Source: Marnyiella aurantia
Lineage (GTDB): Bacteria > Bacteroidota > Bacteroidia > Flavobacteriales > Weeksellaceae
Length of the DNA: 64,000 nt
Assembly: GCF_014041915.1 (NCBI RefSeq)
Contig: NZ_CP059472.1
Coordinates: forward strand, 682,001-746,000
Reading direction: 5' to 3'
Shown here: piece after piece, positions 52,232 through 62,320 of the stretch
How positions within the stretch are numbered: the first letter of the stretch is position 1
Layout: each line of letters begins with the position of its first letter
Translations under genes and position numbers: made by a program
The notes under the pieces: generated by a model
Told to the model about the DNA's origin: nothing
Database searches by the model: none
The model's input: the letters and a program-made list of their open reading frames with translations, nothing else

Positions 52232-55200
52232 TTACATCTTCTCCATCTTAAAGCTCATGCTTTCAATCACCTTCAGAATGGCTTCTACAGTATCCATGGA
52301 CGTAAGACACGGCACACCGTTCTCCACCGAAGTTCTCCGGATCTGGAAACCGTCTCTTTCGGATTGTTTTCCTTTGGTCATCGTGTTTACGATGTACTGA
52401 ACCTTGCCGGTCTGGATCAGGTCGATGAGATTGATCTCCGGGTTTTCCTCAATCTTGTAACCGATCTTAGTGCGCACACCACGTTCTTCAAAGTAGTTGG
52501 CCGTTCCCTCGGTGGCCCAGATCTTAAAGCCAATTTCCTGAAAACGTCTGGCGATTTCACAAGCGTCTTCCTTGTCCTTATCGGCCACGGTAAACAGGAT
52601 TGCGCCGTGCAGCGGCATCTTGCGGCCGGAACCGATAAGGCCTTTGTACAGTGCTTTCTCCAGCGTGGTGTCTTTACCCATTACTTCACCTGTAGACTTC
52701 ATCTCCGGTCCCAGGGAGATGTCCACTTTGGTCAGTTTCGAGAAGGAGAATACCGGAACTTTTACATAAACTCCTTCCTTTACAGGTGCTAAACCGGATT
52801 CAAATCCTAAATCTTTCAGTTTCTGACCCAGAATAACCTTCGTAGCCAGATTGGCCATAGGTATTTCAGTGATCTTTGAAAGGAAAGGTACTGTCCGGCT
52901 AGACCTTGGGTTTACCTCAATCACATACACTTCGCCATCGGCCAGAACAAACTGGATGTTCATAAGGCCAATTACATTGAGGCCCAGCGCAAGTCTTTCG
53001 GTGTAATCAACAAGAGTATCAATCTGCTGCTGGGTGATGTTCTGAGGCGGATAAACAGCGATGGAGTCACCGGAGTGAACACCGGCTCTCTCAATATGTT
53101 CCATAATCCCCGGAATAACGACGGTTTCACCATCGGAAATGGCATCTACCTCCACCTCTTTACCGGTAAGGTAACGGTCGATAAGAATCGGGTGCTCCGA
53201 ATTTTCCTTTACGGCGTTGGTCATGTAGTAATCCAGTTCTTTCTCGTCGTAAACGATTTCCATCGCACGGCCGCCCAGTACATAACTTGGTCTTACCAAT
53301 ACCGGGAAGCCGATTTCATTGGCAATCACTAGCGCTTCTTCTTTTGTGAAGCAGGTTTTACCCAACGGTTGCGGAATACCCATTTCCTGCAGGGCCGCTT
53401 CAAACTTGTTACGGTTTTCGGCGCGGTCCAGGTCTTCCAGTGAAGTCCCGAGGATCTGAACACCGTGAGCAGCTAACTTATCAGCCAGGTTAATTGCTGT
53501 TTGTCCGCCAAACTGCACTACTACACCTTTAGGTTTTTCAAGTTCTATGATGTTCATTACATCTTCCTCGGTAAGCGGCTCAAAGTAAAGTTTATCCGAG
53601 ATAGAGAAATCTGTGGAAACAGTTTCGGGATTATTGTTGATGATGATAGCCTCGTAACCCATCTCCTTTATTGCCCATACGGAGTGAACTGTCGCGTAGT
53701 CGAACTCCACACCCTGACCGATACGGATTGGTCCGGAGCCAAGAACGATAACCTTCTCGCGGTCAGAAGGGATGCTTTCGTTCTCTTCCTCATACGTTCC
53801 GTAAAAGTACGGTGTAGCACTTTCGAACTCAGCGGCACAGGTATCGACCATTTTATACACCGGCATAACACCGTTGTTCTTTCTGAAATCGAATATAGCC
53901 TTCTGGTCAGATTCCCAAAGATGGGCGATATGTAAGTCGGCGAAGCCTAATTTCTTGGCCTCAAGAAGTATTTCGGTATTGAATTTATTATCGGTTATTG
54001 TTTTTTCGAAGTCGATCAGTTTCTTGATCTTCCAGATAAAAAACTTGTCGATTTTACTCCACTCCACAATCTTTTCCCAATCGTAGCCTCTTCTTAAAGC
54101 ATCGCCGATGATGAAAAGACGTTCATCATCACAAACGCGGATCCGTCTTTCAATTTCTTCTTCGGTCAACGCTTCTGCCTGTTTTGTTTTCAGACCGATA
54201 TGTCTGAGGCCTGCTTCCAGTGAGCGGATGGCCTTTTGCAAAGACTCTTCAAAGTTACGGCCGATGGCCATTACCTCTCCCGTAGCTTTCATTTGAGTTG
54301 AAAGTCGGCGGTCGGCAGTTTCGAATTTATCAAAAGGAAACCTTGGGAATTTGGTTACCACATAATCAAGAGCAGGCTCGAAACATGCGTAAGTCTTTCC
54401 TGTTACCGGATTCATGATCTCGTCCAGGGTAAGTCCTACCGCAATTTTAGCTGCGATCTTGGCAATCGGATAACCGGTGGCCTTACTGGCCAATGCCGAT
54501 GAACGGGAAACTCTTGGGTTTACTTCAATGATATAATAGTCGAATGAGTGCGGATCCAGAGCCAGCTGCACGTTACAGCCACCTTCAATTCCCAAAGCAC
54601 GGATAATTTTAAGTGAAGAATTCCGCAGCATCTGATATTCACGGTCGGAAAGTGTTTGCGAAGGCGCCACAACGATCGAATCTCCGGTATGGACACCCAC
54701 GGGGTCGATATTTTCCATATTGCAGACCACGATGGCGTTATCGTTTTTATCGCGCATCACCTCATATTCTATCTCCTTGAAACCAGCAATTGATTTTTCG
54801 ATCAGACACTGGGTTACAGGCGAATATTTCAGTCCGAAACTAGCGATTTCCTTAAGTTCATCGTCATTATGGGCAATTCCGCCGCCGGTTCCACCCATGG
54901 TGAAGGCAGGACGTACGATTACGGGATAACCGATATTATGTGCAAATTCAAGAGCGCCCCGAACGGTATTTACAATGTCTGAGTCCGGCACAGGCTCGTT
55001 AAGTTCGCGCATAAGCTCGCGGAAAAGGTCACGGTCTTCAGCCTGATTGATGGCTGATAGTTTGGTACCTAATACTTCCACTTTGCACTCCTCCAGGATT
55101 CCGGATTTCTCCAATTCCACAGCCATGTTCAGGCCGGTCTGTCCGCCCAGTGTGGGCAGCAGCGCGTCGGGACGCTCCTTACGGATGATATGGCTCACGA

Positions 55201-55414
55201 AGGGGAGTGAGATAGGCTCAATATACACTTTATCGGCAATTTCAACGTCCGTCATAATAGTGGCGGGGTTGGAATTGATAAGGATTACCTTATAGCCTTC
55301 TTCCCTAAGGGCCAAACAGGCCTGGGTTCCGGCATAATCAAATTCTGCCGCCTGCCCAATAATAATTGGACCGGAGCCGATAACAAGTATAGTTTTTATG
55401 TCGTTTCTTTTCAT
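52232..55414 (-). CDS. carB: Carbamoyl-phosphate synthase large subunit
   Basis: Makes carbamoyl phosphate from bicarbonate, ATP and ammonia delivered by CarA. 1060 residues: two ATP-grasp halves ([20 protein letters not shown] and [35 protein letters not shown] and [15 protein letters not shown]) and a C-terminal MGS-like regulatory domain (residues ~940-1060, [20 protein letters not shown]). Length normal. Separated from carA by the inserted four-helix bundle gene. Confidence 0.98.
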   Translation of the reverse strand: MKRNDIKTILVIGSGPIIIGQAAEFDYAGTQACLALREEGYKVILINSNPATIMTDVEIADKVYIEPISLPFVSHIIRKERPDALLPTLGGQTGLNMAVELEKSGILEECKVEVLGTKLSAINQAEDRDLFRELMRELNEPVPDSDIVNTVRGALEFAHNIGYPVIVRPAFTMGGTGGGIAHNDDELKEIASFGLKYSPVTQCLIEKSIAGFKEIEYEVMRDKNDNAIVVCNMENIDPVGVHTGDSIVVAPSQTLSDREYQMLRNSSLKIIRALGIEGGCNVQLALDPHSFDYYIIEVNPRVSRSSALASKATGYPIAKIAAKIAVGLTLDEIMNPVTGKTYACFEPALDYVVTKFPRFPFDKFETADRRLSTQMKATGEVMAIGRNFEESLQKAIRSLEAGLRHIGLKTKQAEALTEEEIERRIRVCDDERLFIIGDALRRGYDWEKIVEWSKIDKFFIWKIKKLIDFEKTITDNKFNTEILLEAKKLGFADLHIAHLWESDQKAIFDFRKNNGVMPVYKMVDTCAAEFESATPYFYGTYEEENESIPSDREKVIVLGSGPIRIGQGVEFDYATVHSVWAIKEMGYEAIIINNNPETVSTDFSISDKLYFEPLTEEDVMNIIELEKPKGVVVQFGGQTAINLADKLAAHGVQILGTSLEDLDRAENRNKFEAALQEMGIPQPLGKTCFTKEEALVIANEIGFPVLVRPSYVLGGRAMEIVYDEKELDYYMTNAVKENSEHPILIDRYLTGKEVEVDAISDGETVVIPGIMEHIERAGVHSGDSIAVYPPQNITQQQIDTLVDYTERLALGLNVIGLMNIQFVLADGEVYVIEVNPRSSRTVPFLSKITEIPMANLATKVILGQKLKDLGFESGLAPVKEGVYVKVPVFSFSKLTKVDISLGPEMKSTGEVMGKDTTLEKALYKGLIGSGRKMPLHGAILFTVADKDKEDACEIARRFQEIGFKIWATEGTANYFEERGVRTKIGYKIEENPEINLIDLIQTGKVQYIVNTMTKGKQSERDGFQIRRTSVENGVPCLTSMDTVEAILKVIESMSFKMEKM

Positions 55415-55426
55415 TTTTATTTAAGA

Positions 55427-55452
55427 TTCAAGAGCCAAGAACCAAGATTCAA
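55427..55452. repeat. Left inverted repeat of the four-helix bundle unit
   Basis: AAGAGCCAAGAACCAAGATT and following bases, the approximate inverse of 55811-55845 on the other side of the gene. Confidence 0.6.
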
Positions 55453-55808
55453 GACTTTAATTGAAGGTTATTTTTAAAGGAGTATATCATTCTTTGAATT
55501 TCGGACACCTCATTTAATAGTTCATTGGCTGTCTCTGCGTTCAGTAATTCAAGTTCTTTGGCCAAGATCAGTTGCGTCTGGATCTCAAAGGCAGAACCAA
55601 GTGAAATTGCCAGAAAATGGTTGAACTCCCTGTCGCTGTTTCTACCCGAGCCCTCCGCTATATTTGAAGGAATTGAGACTACAGCGCGTTTCATTTGAGA
55701 GATTAAACCAAATTTTTCGTCAGAAGCAATATTCTGCGAGGTCAGATAAATCTTTTTTGCAAAGCCAATAGACTTTTGCCAGAAAACCAATCTCTCAAAA
55801 TTATGCAT
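55449..55808 (-). CDS. Four-helix bundle (S23-like) protein
   Basis: 119 residues from ATG 55808 (MHNFERLVFWQKSIGFAKKI). It has the family hallmarks QMKRAVVSIPSNIAEGSGR, FNHFLAISLGSAFEIQTQL and a closing MIYSFKNNL. The family includes proteins coded in 23S rRNA intervening sequences and accessory proteins of diversity-generating retroelements; its function is not settled. It interrupts the carA-carB order and is flanked by inverted repeats of AAGAGCC/GGCTCTT type, so it looks like a mobile insert. Confidence 0.88.
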   Translation of the reverse strand: MHNFERLVFWQKSIGFAKKIYLTSQNIASDEKFGLISQMKRAVVSIPSNIAEGSGRNSDREFNHFLAISLGSAFEIQTQLILAKELELLNAETANELLNEVSEIQRMIYSFKNNLQLKS

Positions 55809-56907
55809 ATTCTTGATTCTTGGCTCTTGGCTCTTGGCTCTTAAAGCCATGCATTAATTCCAGGAATTCATCAAACAGATAATTGGCATCCTCCGGGCCG
55901 GGGCTGGCTTCGGGGTGGTACTGTACGGAGAAGCAGGGGTGGATTTTATGTTTCAGTCCTTCATTGGTTCTGTCGTTCAGTGCGATGTGGGTTTCCTCCA
56001 GGTCAGTGTTCTTCAATGATTCCTGATCTACGGCATAACCGTGGTTCTGCGAGGTGATGGCCACTTTATTTTTCTGAAGGTCCAACACCGGATGGTTGCC
56101 ACCACGGTGACCGAACTTCAGTTTGAAAGTTTTCGCTCCACATGCCAGTGCGATAAGCTGGTGGCCCAGGCAGATTCCGAAAATCGGAACTTTACCAAGC
56201 AAACCGTTGATGAGTTCTGAAGCACCTTTTACATCTTCCGGGTCACCGGGACCATTGGACAGCATCACACCGTCCGGGTTCATAAGCAGGATTTCTTCAG
56301 CGGTTACATCCTGCGAGACAACAGTAACATCGCAGTCACGCTGGGTAAGCTCGCGAAGAATCCCCAGTTTGGAGCCGAAATCTACAAGCACCACTTTCAG
56401 CCCTCTTCCCGGACTTGCATAAGCAGTTTTTGTAGAAACGCTGGCAACCTGATCAGTTGGGAAAGTGGTATTCTTCAGGCTCTCAATTACTGTACTGTCA
56501 TCTGCATCACTGCTCACTATCTTTCCTTTGAGCACACCTTTGCTTCTTAGGATGCGGGTAAGTCTTCTTGTATCGATCCCACTGATACCTGACAGGTTCT
56601 TCTTGGCAAAAAACTCGTCCAGGGTAAGCTGGTTACGGAAGTTGGAGGGCAGGTCGCATAGCTCCTTTACAATCAGTCCTTTGATCGCTGGTTCAATGCT
56701 TTCGTAATCGTCACGGTTAATACCATAATTTCCGATGAGCGGATAGGTCATGCAAACTATCTGTCCGCAATAGGACGGATCCGAAATAAGCTCCTGATAG
56801 CCAGTCATACCGGTGTTGAACACCACCTCGCCATCGGTTTCCAGGTTGGCCCCAAAACCGGTACCGTGAAACACCTCCCCTGATTCTAATATTAATTTCT
56901 TTTTCAT
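55801..56907 (-). CDS. carA: Carbamoyl-phosphate synthase small subunit
   Basis: Glutamine amidotransferase subunit feeding CarB. 368 residues: LILESGEVFHGTGFGA, FNTGMTGYQEL, ISGIDTRRLTRILR, class I GATase with FGICLGHQLIALACG (nucleophile Cys) and SVQYHPEASPGPEDANYL (His, Glu). The last ~12 residues (SQEPRAKNQEYA) after MHGF are encoded by the repeat that flanks the four-helix bundle gene, so the insertion has rewritten the C-terminus; the two genes overlap by eight bases. Confidence 0.97.
   Translation of the reverse strand: MKKKLILESGEVFHGTGFGANLETDGEVVFNTGMTGYQELISDPSYCGQIVCMTYPLIGNYGINRDDYESIEPAIKGLIVKELCDLPSNFRNQLTLDEFFAKKNLSGISGIDTRRLTRILRSKGVLKGKIVSSDADDSTVIESLKNTTFPTDQVASVSTKTAYASPGRGLKVVLVDFGSKLGILRELTQRDCDVTVVSQDVTAEEILLMNPDGVMLSNGPGDPEDVKGASELINGLLGKVPIFGICLGHQLIALACGAKTFKLKFGHRGGNHPVLDLQKNKVAITSQNHGYAVDQESLKNTDLEETHIALNDRTNEGLKHKIHPCFSVQYHPEASPGPEDANYLFDEFLELMHGFKSQEPRAKNQEYA
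55811..55845. repeat. Right inverted repeat of the four-helix bundle unit
   Basis: Tandem TTGGCTC units (CTTGGCTCTTGGCTCTTGG) that pair with the left repeat and code for the altered CarA tail on the minus strand. Confidence 0.65.
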
Positions 56908-56917
56908 TCTTTTTTAG

Positions 56918-57028
56918 ATGTGAGATTTCAGACTTCAGATTTCAGACTGAAAAACTCTTATTCCTGCTTATTATAAACCCTGATATCAGACTGCTGACAT
57001 CCGACATCTGATATCTGATATCTAATTT
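56918..57028. repeat. Imperfect inverted repeats between pyrB and carA
   Basis: GAGATTTCAGACTTCAGATT (56921-) on one side and ATCTGATATCTGATATCTAA (57007-) on the other are roughly inverse and tandem in 10-11-base units. No gene inside. The form recalls the repeats round the four-helix bundle gene 1.1 kb away, but here empty. Confidence 0.5.
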
Positions 57029-57919
57029 CTATTTAAACTTAAACCCTTTCTCTTCCAGCGCTTCTTTCAAGATTGCCATACGTGCATATACACCATTTTC
57101 CATTTGCTTAAAGATACGTGAGCGGACACTTTCCACAAGTTCATCTGCGATTTCAACGCCTCTGTTAATGGGTGCCGGATGCATAATAATTGCTTCTTTC
57201 TTCATTGCTTTCTCGCGGTCCAGGGTGAGACCGAACTTTTTATGATATGACTCCAGTGAAATTTTCATTTTTTCACCGTGTCTTTCATGCTGGATGCGAA
57301 GCAGCATCAAAACATCCACTTCCTTTACAAGGTCGTCTATGGGCAGATAGGTACCATTGATAATCGTGCCCTCGTCAAACCACTTTTCCGGACCGGAAAA
57401 ATAGACTTTTGCACCCATCTTCCTTAAGGCTTCAGCGTTTGAATTGGCTACACGGCTGTGTTTCACATCGCCCACGATGCCCACTTTCAGGCCTTTAAAT
57501 TTTCCGAATTCCTGATGAATGGTCATCAGGTCCAGAATAGTTTGTGTAGGATGGTTTCCACTGCCATCGCCACCGTTGATAAGCGCTAACTTGACATCTT
57601 TAAGTTCCTCATAGTACTTGTCCTTTCCGTGGCGTATTACTGCCAGATTAATGCCCAGACTTTCCAGGGTGCGTACGGTGTCGTAAAGAGATTCACCTTT
57701 GTTTACAGAGCTGGAGGTTACATCAAACGGAACTACGTTAAGTCCCAACCGGCGCTGTGCGATATCAAAACTTGTTTTTGTACGTGTGCTGTCTTCAAAG
57801 AACAGGTTGGAGACGTAAATTTCGTCAGCAGCCTTCAGCGTGTTGCCCTGAGCAAATTCTTCCGCGGTTTTCAGTAAAGAGTTGATCTTTTCTACCGTTA
57901 AGTCTGTGGTTGTTAGCAT
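57029..57919 (-). CDS. pyrB: Aspartate carbamoyltransferase catalytic subunit
   Basis: Condenses carbamoyl phosphate and aspartate in pyrimidine synthesis. 296 residues from ATG 57919 with the carbamoyl-phosphate loop [55 protein letters not shown] and the aspartate-binding [13 protein letters not shown]. No pyrI regulatory chain follows. The frame is open upstream to an ATG at 57997, but that part spans a terminator hairpin and is better seen as a leader peptide. Confidence 0.95.
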   Translation of the reverse strand: MLTTTDLTVEKINSLLKTAEEFAQGNTLKAADEIYVSNLFFEDSTRTKTSFDIAQRRLGLNVVPFDVTSSSVNKGESLYDTVRTLESLGINLAVIRHGKDKYYEELKDVKLALINGGDGSGNHPTQTILDLMTIHQEFGKFKGLKVGIVGDVKHSRVANSNAEALRKMGAKVYFSGPEKWFDEGTIINGTYLPIDDLVKEVDVLMLLRIQHERHGEKMKISLESYHKKFGLTLDREKAMKKEAIIMHPAPINRGVEIADELVESVRSRIFKQMENGVYARMAILKEALEEKGFKFK

Positions 57920-57997
57920 AGTTCTGTAAGTTAAGGTCAAAAAAAAACGAAGCCAAAGGACTTCGTTAAATAAAATAAATATGGTAGTTACCGGCAT
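57920..57997 (-). promoter_or_regulatory. Possible pyrB leader peptide frame
   Basis: ATG 57997, 26 codons, contiguous and in frame with pyrB, crossing the attenuator stem. Rich in Phe, Leu and Thr. Whether it is translated separately is inference. Confidence 0.4.
57946..57967 (-). terminator. Probable attenuator in the pyrB leader
   Basis: On the minus strand AACGAAG / CTTCGTT (plus two more pairs across a bulge) is followed by nine U, then pyrB starts 19 bases later. A terminator in front of a gene with an open leader frame (57997, [19 protein letters not shown]) reading through it matches the pyrBI attenuator layout of enterobacteria. The transcript just before the stem is U-rich (ATATTTATTTTATTT). 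Confidence 0.65.
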
Positions 57998-58046
57998 CGC
58001 TGCCTTTGTGTAAATCGTCTAATGGAAATGTTCTTTTCATTAGCTG

Positions 58047-58054
58047 CAAAGATA
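58047..58054 (-). promoter_or_regulatory. Probable -7 box of the pyrB transcript
   Basis: TATCTTTG on the minus strand, 50 bases before the leader ATG. A hairpin CTAATG... / ...CATTAG (58019-58043) lies between it and the attenuator and could act as a pause site. Confidence 0.5.
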
Positions 58055-58174
58055 TAATTTATATCGGAAAATAAAAACAGTATTGGGCTAAAATAGAGTC
58101 CATAGTAAACCAACGTGACAAAAAACATACATCATTATGCTAATTTGATATATATTTGCTAAAAAGATATAGTT

Positions 58175-58591
58175 ATGAGCAACATCTGTCCTAAGTGTCT
58201 GCAGGAAAATGTGGTTAAAAGCGGTATCGTAAAGGAAAGACAAAGGTTCCTTTGCCGCAACTGCAATTACTATTTCACAGTAAAAAAGCTGGGGAAACAG
58301 ATTGATGACTATTACGTTACCAAGGCGTTACAACTCTATTTGGAAGGACTCTCCTACCGCGAGATTGAGCGAATCCTGGGTGTTTCGCATGTTACAATAA
58401 GTTCCTGGATTAAGAAATACAACATTAAGAGGCCGCCACATTCGGAGTTTCATACCACGTACAAAGTCTTTAAGCAGAGTGAGCTGCTGGATTTCATGAA
58501 ACTGGAAGATAACCTTAAAGGTTCCGGACTGATTATTACTGAATTTGGCGATAAATACATGATGATCAAGTGGGAACGTTTCAAAAAGTAA
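58175..58591 (+). CDS. Zinc-ribbon helix-turn-helix DNA-binding protein (IS1-like)
   Basis: 138 residues: an N-terminal zinc ribbon with two Cys pairs (CPKCLQENVVKSGI and FLCRNCNYYF), then a helix-turn-helix (YLEGLSYREIERILGVSHVT, ISSWIKKY), the layout of InsA from IS1-type elements, followed by a short C-terminal domain without a transposase catalytic triad. It may be a domesticated regulator, probably for the porin/transport genes downstream. TATATTTG at 58151-58158 is a likely -7 box. Confidence 0.78.
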   Translation: MSNICPKCLQENVVKSGIVKERQRFLCRNCNYYFTVKKLGKQIDDYYVTKALQLYLEGLSYREIERILGVSHVTISSWIKKYNIKRPPHSEFHTTYKVFKQSELLDFMKLEDNLKGSGLIITEFGDKYMMIKWERFKK

Positions 58592-58744
58592 GATACAAAC
58601 ACATAAAATCCCCTCAGGTTAACAGGATCAATACTCCAACATTTCGAACTATACCTTTAGCATAAATATATATTGAATTTCTTCAAATAGATTTTTAGTT
58701 TCACTTTCGTTCTGTCAAAGAAACACACTAAAAATTATTTCCCA

Positions 58745-60064
58745 ATGAAGAAATCCACCGTTTTATTAGGAATCCTTCCAGTTTTACTACTGAATATTCC
58801 GCTGAAAGCACAGGACACGGGTTCCACTTCAGACCTTTTAAAAAGAATTGAAGCTCTGGAGGCTGAAGCCAAGAAACCTAAAGAGTGGGACGTCTCCGTT
58901 TACGGTTGGGTTAGAACAGAATACAGTTTCGACAGCCGACAATCTGCTTATTCCAGAGAATATAACCTTAATCTGTATCCTTTGGATGAAAAGCTGGATG
59001 CCAACGGAAAGGACATTAATGATACCGGTGCAAGCAATTTTCTGGCAATTACTTCACGTGTTGGCGTCAGATTCAGAGGTCAGGATGTGTGGGGAGCAAA
59101 AGCCACCGGAAATATTGAGGCCGACTTTTTCGGAAATACTGAACTCAATAAAACCTCAGCAGGCTCCGGAAGTTCGGGATTGCTTCGTTTGCGGCATGCT
59201 TCCGCGACCCTTACCTGGCCAAAAACAGCCGTCACTTTCGGGCAGACCTGGTATCCCACATTTGTTCCCGAAGTTTTTCCAGGGGTTGCTAATTTCAATA
59301 CCGGAATTATGTTCAATCCTTTTGGTTGGGCTGGACAGGTAAAGGTTACTCAGAAAATCACACCGGAATTATCCTTCAGTCTTGTAGCTTATAAGGACCG
59401 TGAATTTCAAACGGCAAATGCGCTGGGTGCTTCCACGAACTCCGCTACCTTCAATTCCGCAATCCCAACAGTTCATGGACAACTGCAATACAAAGGCAAA
59501 ACCGTTACAGCCGGTGCCGGTGCGGAATATCAATCCTTAAAGCCTGTTATAGAGTCTGGTGGCTTAGCCTCAGATGAGCATGTAAATTCAGAAATGTTTT
59601 TCGGCTATTTTAAGTATGCCAACGATAAGATTATTGCCAAAGCCTACGGCATCACTGGTGGAAACCTGCATCACTTAGTAATGATTGGAGGTTTTGCAGG
59701 CTATGACAACCCTAATAATCCCGAATCTTACAAACCCACTAAAACTTCCGCTTTTTGGTTCGACGTTGCAAGTGCACATCCTAAAATAGCACCCGGTGCG
59801 TTTTTCGGTTACACCAAAAATTCCGGAGTTGATGCCGGCTACAAAAATCTTTATGTGAGAGGCATGTCCGGCAGCAGAATTCTGGATGATGTTTGGCGCG
59901 CCTCTGCTCGTGTGGACTTCAAGCAGAACAAATTCAACATTACCCCGGAAGTGGAATATACCGCAGCGAATTGGGGTGATACAAGCCGCACAGCTACTGC
60001 AGAAAACAACATGAAAGCTGTTGGAAATCTGCGCGGTACACTTAGAGTTATGTACTCTTTCTAG
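58745..60064 (+). CDS. DcaP-like trimeric outer-membrane porin
   Basis: 439 residues. Signal peptide LLGILPVLLLNIPLKAQ, a short coiled coil (LLKRIEALEAEAKKP) that in DcaP proteins precedes the barrel, then alternating β-strands (WDVSVYGWVRTEYSF, VTFGQTWYPTFVPEVF, ELSFSLVAYKDREF) ending in LRGTLRVMYSF with a C-terminal Phe, a usual outer-membrane insertion signal. DcaP porins pass negatively charged organic acids. Followed by a carboxylate-type transporter gene. Confidence 0.85.
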   Translation: MKKSTVLLGILPVLLLNIPLKAQDTGSTSDLLKRIEALEAEAKKPKEWDVSVYGWVRTEYSFDSRQSAYSREYNLNLYPLDEKLDANGKDINDTGASNFLAITSRVGVRFRGQDVWGAKATGNIEADFFGNTELNKTSAGSGSSGLLRLRHASATLTWPKTAVTFGQTWYPTFVPEVFPGVANFNTGIMFNPFGWAGQVKVTQKITPELSFSLVAYKDREFQTANALGASTNSATFNSAIPTVHGQLQYKGKTVTAGAGAEYQSLKPVIESGGLASDEHVNSEMFFGYFKYANDKIIAKAYGITGGNLHHLVMIGGFAGYDNPNNPESYKPTKTSAFWFDVASAHPKIAPGAFFGYTKNSGVDAGYKNLYVRGMSGSRILDDVWRASARVDFKQNKFNITPEVEYTAANWGDTSRTATAENNMKAVGNLRGTLRVMYSF

Positions 60065-60152
60065 GTTATAGAGTATCCGCACAAAAAATCTTAAGAAAAA
60101 CCTTACCCGCTTGATCGAAGAGAAATTTCAATAAAAAAAACCAAATACAGTC

Positions 60153-61751
60153 ATGAGCAAAAAATTTAAAACCCAGCACGAGCATGATGCTTACGTCGCA
60201 GAGAAAAAAAAGAACAAAACGATTTGGGGCGTTATTATGGCCTCATCTTTAGGAACTCTTATTGAATGGTATGACTTCTATATTTTCGGAAGTTTAGCAG
60301 TGGTATTGGCCACAAAATTCTTCCCGGCAGATAACCCCACTGCGGCATTTCTCTCTACCCTGGCCACCTTTGCAGCAGGTTTCGTAGTAAGACCTTTCGG
60401 TGCACTGTTTTTTGGCAGACTGGGAGATATCATCGGCAGAAAATACACCTTTCTTGTTACCCTACTCATTATGGGTTTCTCCACATTCCTGATCGGTTGT
60501 GTACCCAGCTTTGAAACCATTGGTTATGCGGCTCCCGTACTGGTTTTAATCCTCAGACTTTTACAGGGACTTGCCCTGGGTGGCGAATATGGTGGCGCTG
60601 CAACCTATGTTGCCGAGTACTCCCAGCCTCACCGACGAGGCTACTGGACGTCCTGGATTCAGACTACCGCAACCGCCGGACTGTTCATTTCACTGATTGT
60701 AATTCTGGTAACTAAAACATCTTTAACTCCTGAAGAATTTGACGGATGGGGCTGGAGAATTCCGTTCTGGATTTCAATCCTGATGGTGGGTGTATCCTAT
60801 GTGATCCGCAGAAACATGAAGGAATCACCACTGTTCGCAAAGGCTAAAAAAGAGGGAAAAACCTCAACCAATCCGCTGAAAGAAAGTTTTGGTAACAAAC
60901 TCAACTTTAAATTTGTATTGCTAGCTTTATTCGGAGCCGTAATGGGTCAGGGTGTCATTTGGTACACCGGTCAGTTTTACGCCATGAGTTTCATGCAGAA
61001 AGTAATGAATCTCGAATCGGCGCAGGTAGATTCTATGATGGCTCTGGCGCTCTTCCTGGGAACTCCGCTCTTTATTCTCTTCGGGTGGCTGTCCGATAAG
61101 GTAGGACGAAAACCCATTATGATGATTGGTATGTTGATCGCCATCATCGCCTACAGACCCATCTACAAAACAATGTACAATTCCGTAAACATAGAAGAAA
61201 AGGTGCTGGGACCCAAAGGTCTTGTAGAGAAAAGAACCGCCATTGCACATGAAAAAATTGCCGGCGACAGCCTTATCAGTTTTCATACCGAAAAAACCTT
61301 TACCGACGGCACCTTACTGAAACGCGACAGTATAGTACATTGGGCTGCCACCGGACCGGTAATAACCAACGGAAAAGCGGAAGCGCCTTTAGTAAAAGAA
61401 AGCATCACGGTGAATCCGGATACCCGATGGTTACTCATATTCCTGGTGTTTGTACAGGTGGTCTTTGTAACAATGGTTTACGGTCCTATAGCAGCATTTT
61501 TGGTGGAGATGTTCCCCATCCGCATCCGCTACACCTCCATGTCGCTGCCTTATCATATCGGTAACGGAATCTTCGGCGGACTGCTGCCGGCCGTGGCAAC
61601 TTACCTGGTGACCTCGGGCAAAGATGCAGGGCATCCGGAATGGTATCTCCAGGGACTTTGGTATCCGATTATTGTAGCCGCCGTCTGTTTGGTCATTGGT
61701 ACGCTATACCTGAAAACCAAGAACAAAAGTCTGGAAGAAGACCAGCATTAA
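60153..61751 (+). CDS. MFS transporter, MHS family (organic acid/solute:proton symporter)
   Basis: 532 residues, 12 membrane helices. The metabolite:H+ symporter hallmarks are present: WGVIMASSLGTLIEWYDFYI (TM1), FVVRPFGALFFGRLGDIIGR, LRLLQGLALGGEYGGAATYV and FLGTPLFILFGWLSDKVGRK. Between helices 9 and 10 (residues ~340-425) lies an extra hydrophilic stretch (EEKVLGPKGLVEKRTAIAHE to ESITVNPDTRW) longer than the usual loop. Substrate is likely a small carboxylate or betaine, unproven. 88 bases after the porin gene. Confidence 0.9.
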   Translation: MSKKFKTQHEHDAYVAEKKKNKTIWGVIMASSLGTLIEWYDFYIFGSLAVVLATKFFPADNPTAAFLSTLATFAAGFVVRPFGALFFGRLGDIIGRKYTFLVTLLIMGFSTFLIGCVPSFETIGYAAPVLVLILRLLQGLALGGEYGGAATYVAEYSQPHRRGYWTSWIQTTATAGLFISLIVILVTKTSLTPEEFDGWGWRIPFWISILMVGVSYVIRRNMKESPLFAKAKKEGKTSTNPLKESFGNKLNFKFVLLALFGAVMGQGVIWYTGQFYAMSFMQKVMNLESAQVDSMMALALFLGTPLFILFGWLSDKVGRKPIMMIGMLIAIIAYRPIYKTMYNSVNIEEKVLGPKGLVEKRTAIAHEKIAGDSLISFHTEKTFTDGTLLKRDSIVHWAATGPVITNGKAEAPLVKESITVNPDTRWLLIFLVFVQVVFVTMVYGPIAAFLVEMFPIRIRYTSMSLPYHIGNGIFGGLLPAVATYLVTSGKDAGHPEWYLQGLWYPIIVAAVCLVIGTLYLKTKNKSLEEDQH

Positions 61752-61837
61752 ACAGAATAAGACAGCTTCCGGAGATCCCTTCAAGCTAAACCAGCCTCAC
61801 GGTTTCCGGAATTTCATTAACTTTAAAAAACAATAAA

Positions 61838-62065
61838 ATGGATTCAGTAAAAAAAATATTAGGAATTGTATGGCTGCTGCTCGCAGTGGTGGTAGCATAC
61901 TATGGTTTAACAGTCTTCGGACTTCCGAAAATAATGTCGGACAAGCAGGAAGACAACGTTTTTGGATGGATTATCCTGGTCATTCTGGTGCCTATCATCG
62001 TGGGCGGACTGGCCGTTTTTGGCTGGTACTCATTCAAAGGGGAATATTCTGAGGATAAGATCTAA
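61838..62065 (+). CDS. DUF6814 small membrane protein
   Basis: 75 residues with two membrane helices (about 6-26 and 43-63), start MDSVKKILGIVWLLLAVVVA and loop GLPKIMSDKQEDNVFGWIIL; it fits a small Bacteroidota family that regularly follows MHS-type transporters. Probably an accessory subunit of the transporter, by context only. Confidence 0.8.
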   Translation: MDSVKKILGIVWLLLAVVVAYYGLTVFGLPKIMSDKQEDNVFGWIILVILVPIIVGGLAVFGWYSFKGEYSEDKI

Positions 62066-62125
62066 AGCGGCCCATGCCAAGATGAATGGCCATTAAATCA
62101 TATACTGATCTTTCCAAATTTCCAA

Positions 62126-62320
62126 ATGAAAAACAGACACAAACAAAAACTGGTTATTTTGAGCATCACATTATTTGTGATGCTCAATGCACCGGTTTTA
62201 CTTCTGTTCAACGGCACAAAGTCTTTCATGGGCCTGCCAGCTATTTATGCCTACCTTTTTGCGGTATGGTTTGCCTCCAGCTTACTGTCATTTTTAATAT
62301 TCCGGAAGTATAATGAGTAG
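62126..62320 (+). CDS. Small membrane protein beside the symporter-kinase gene
   Basis: 64 residues, two membrane helices (about 9-27 and 39-57), basic N-terminus (MKNRHKQKLVILSIT). Small proteins of this shape (DUF3311/DUF4212-like) usually sit directly before a sodium/solute symporter gene and act as its small subunit. Its stop overlaps the start of the next gene by eight bases, pointing to coupling. Confidence 0.75.
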   Translation: MKNRHKQKLVILSITLFVMLNAPVLLLFNGTKSFMGLPAIYAYLFAVWFASSLLSFLIFRKYNE

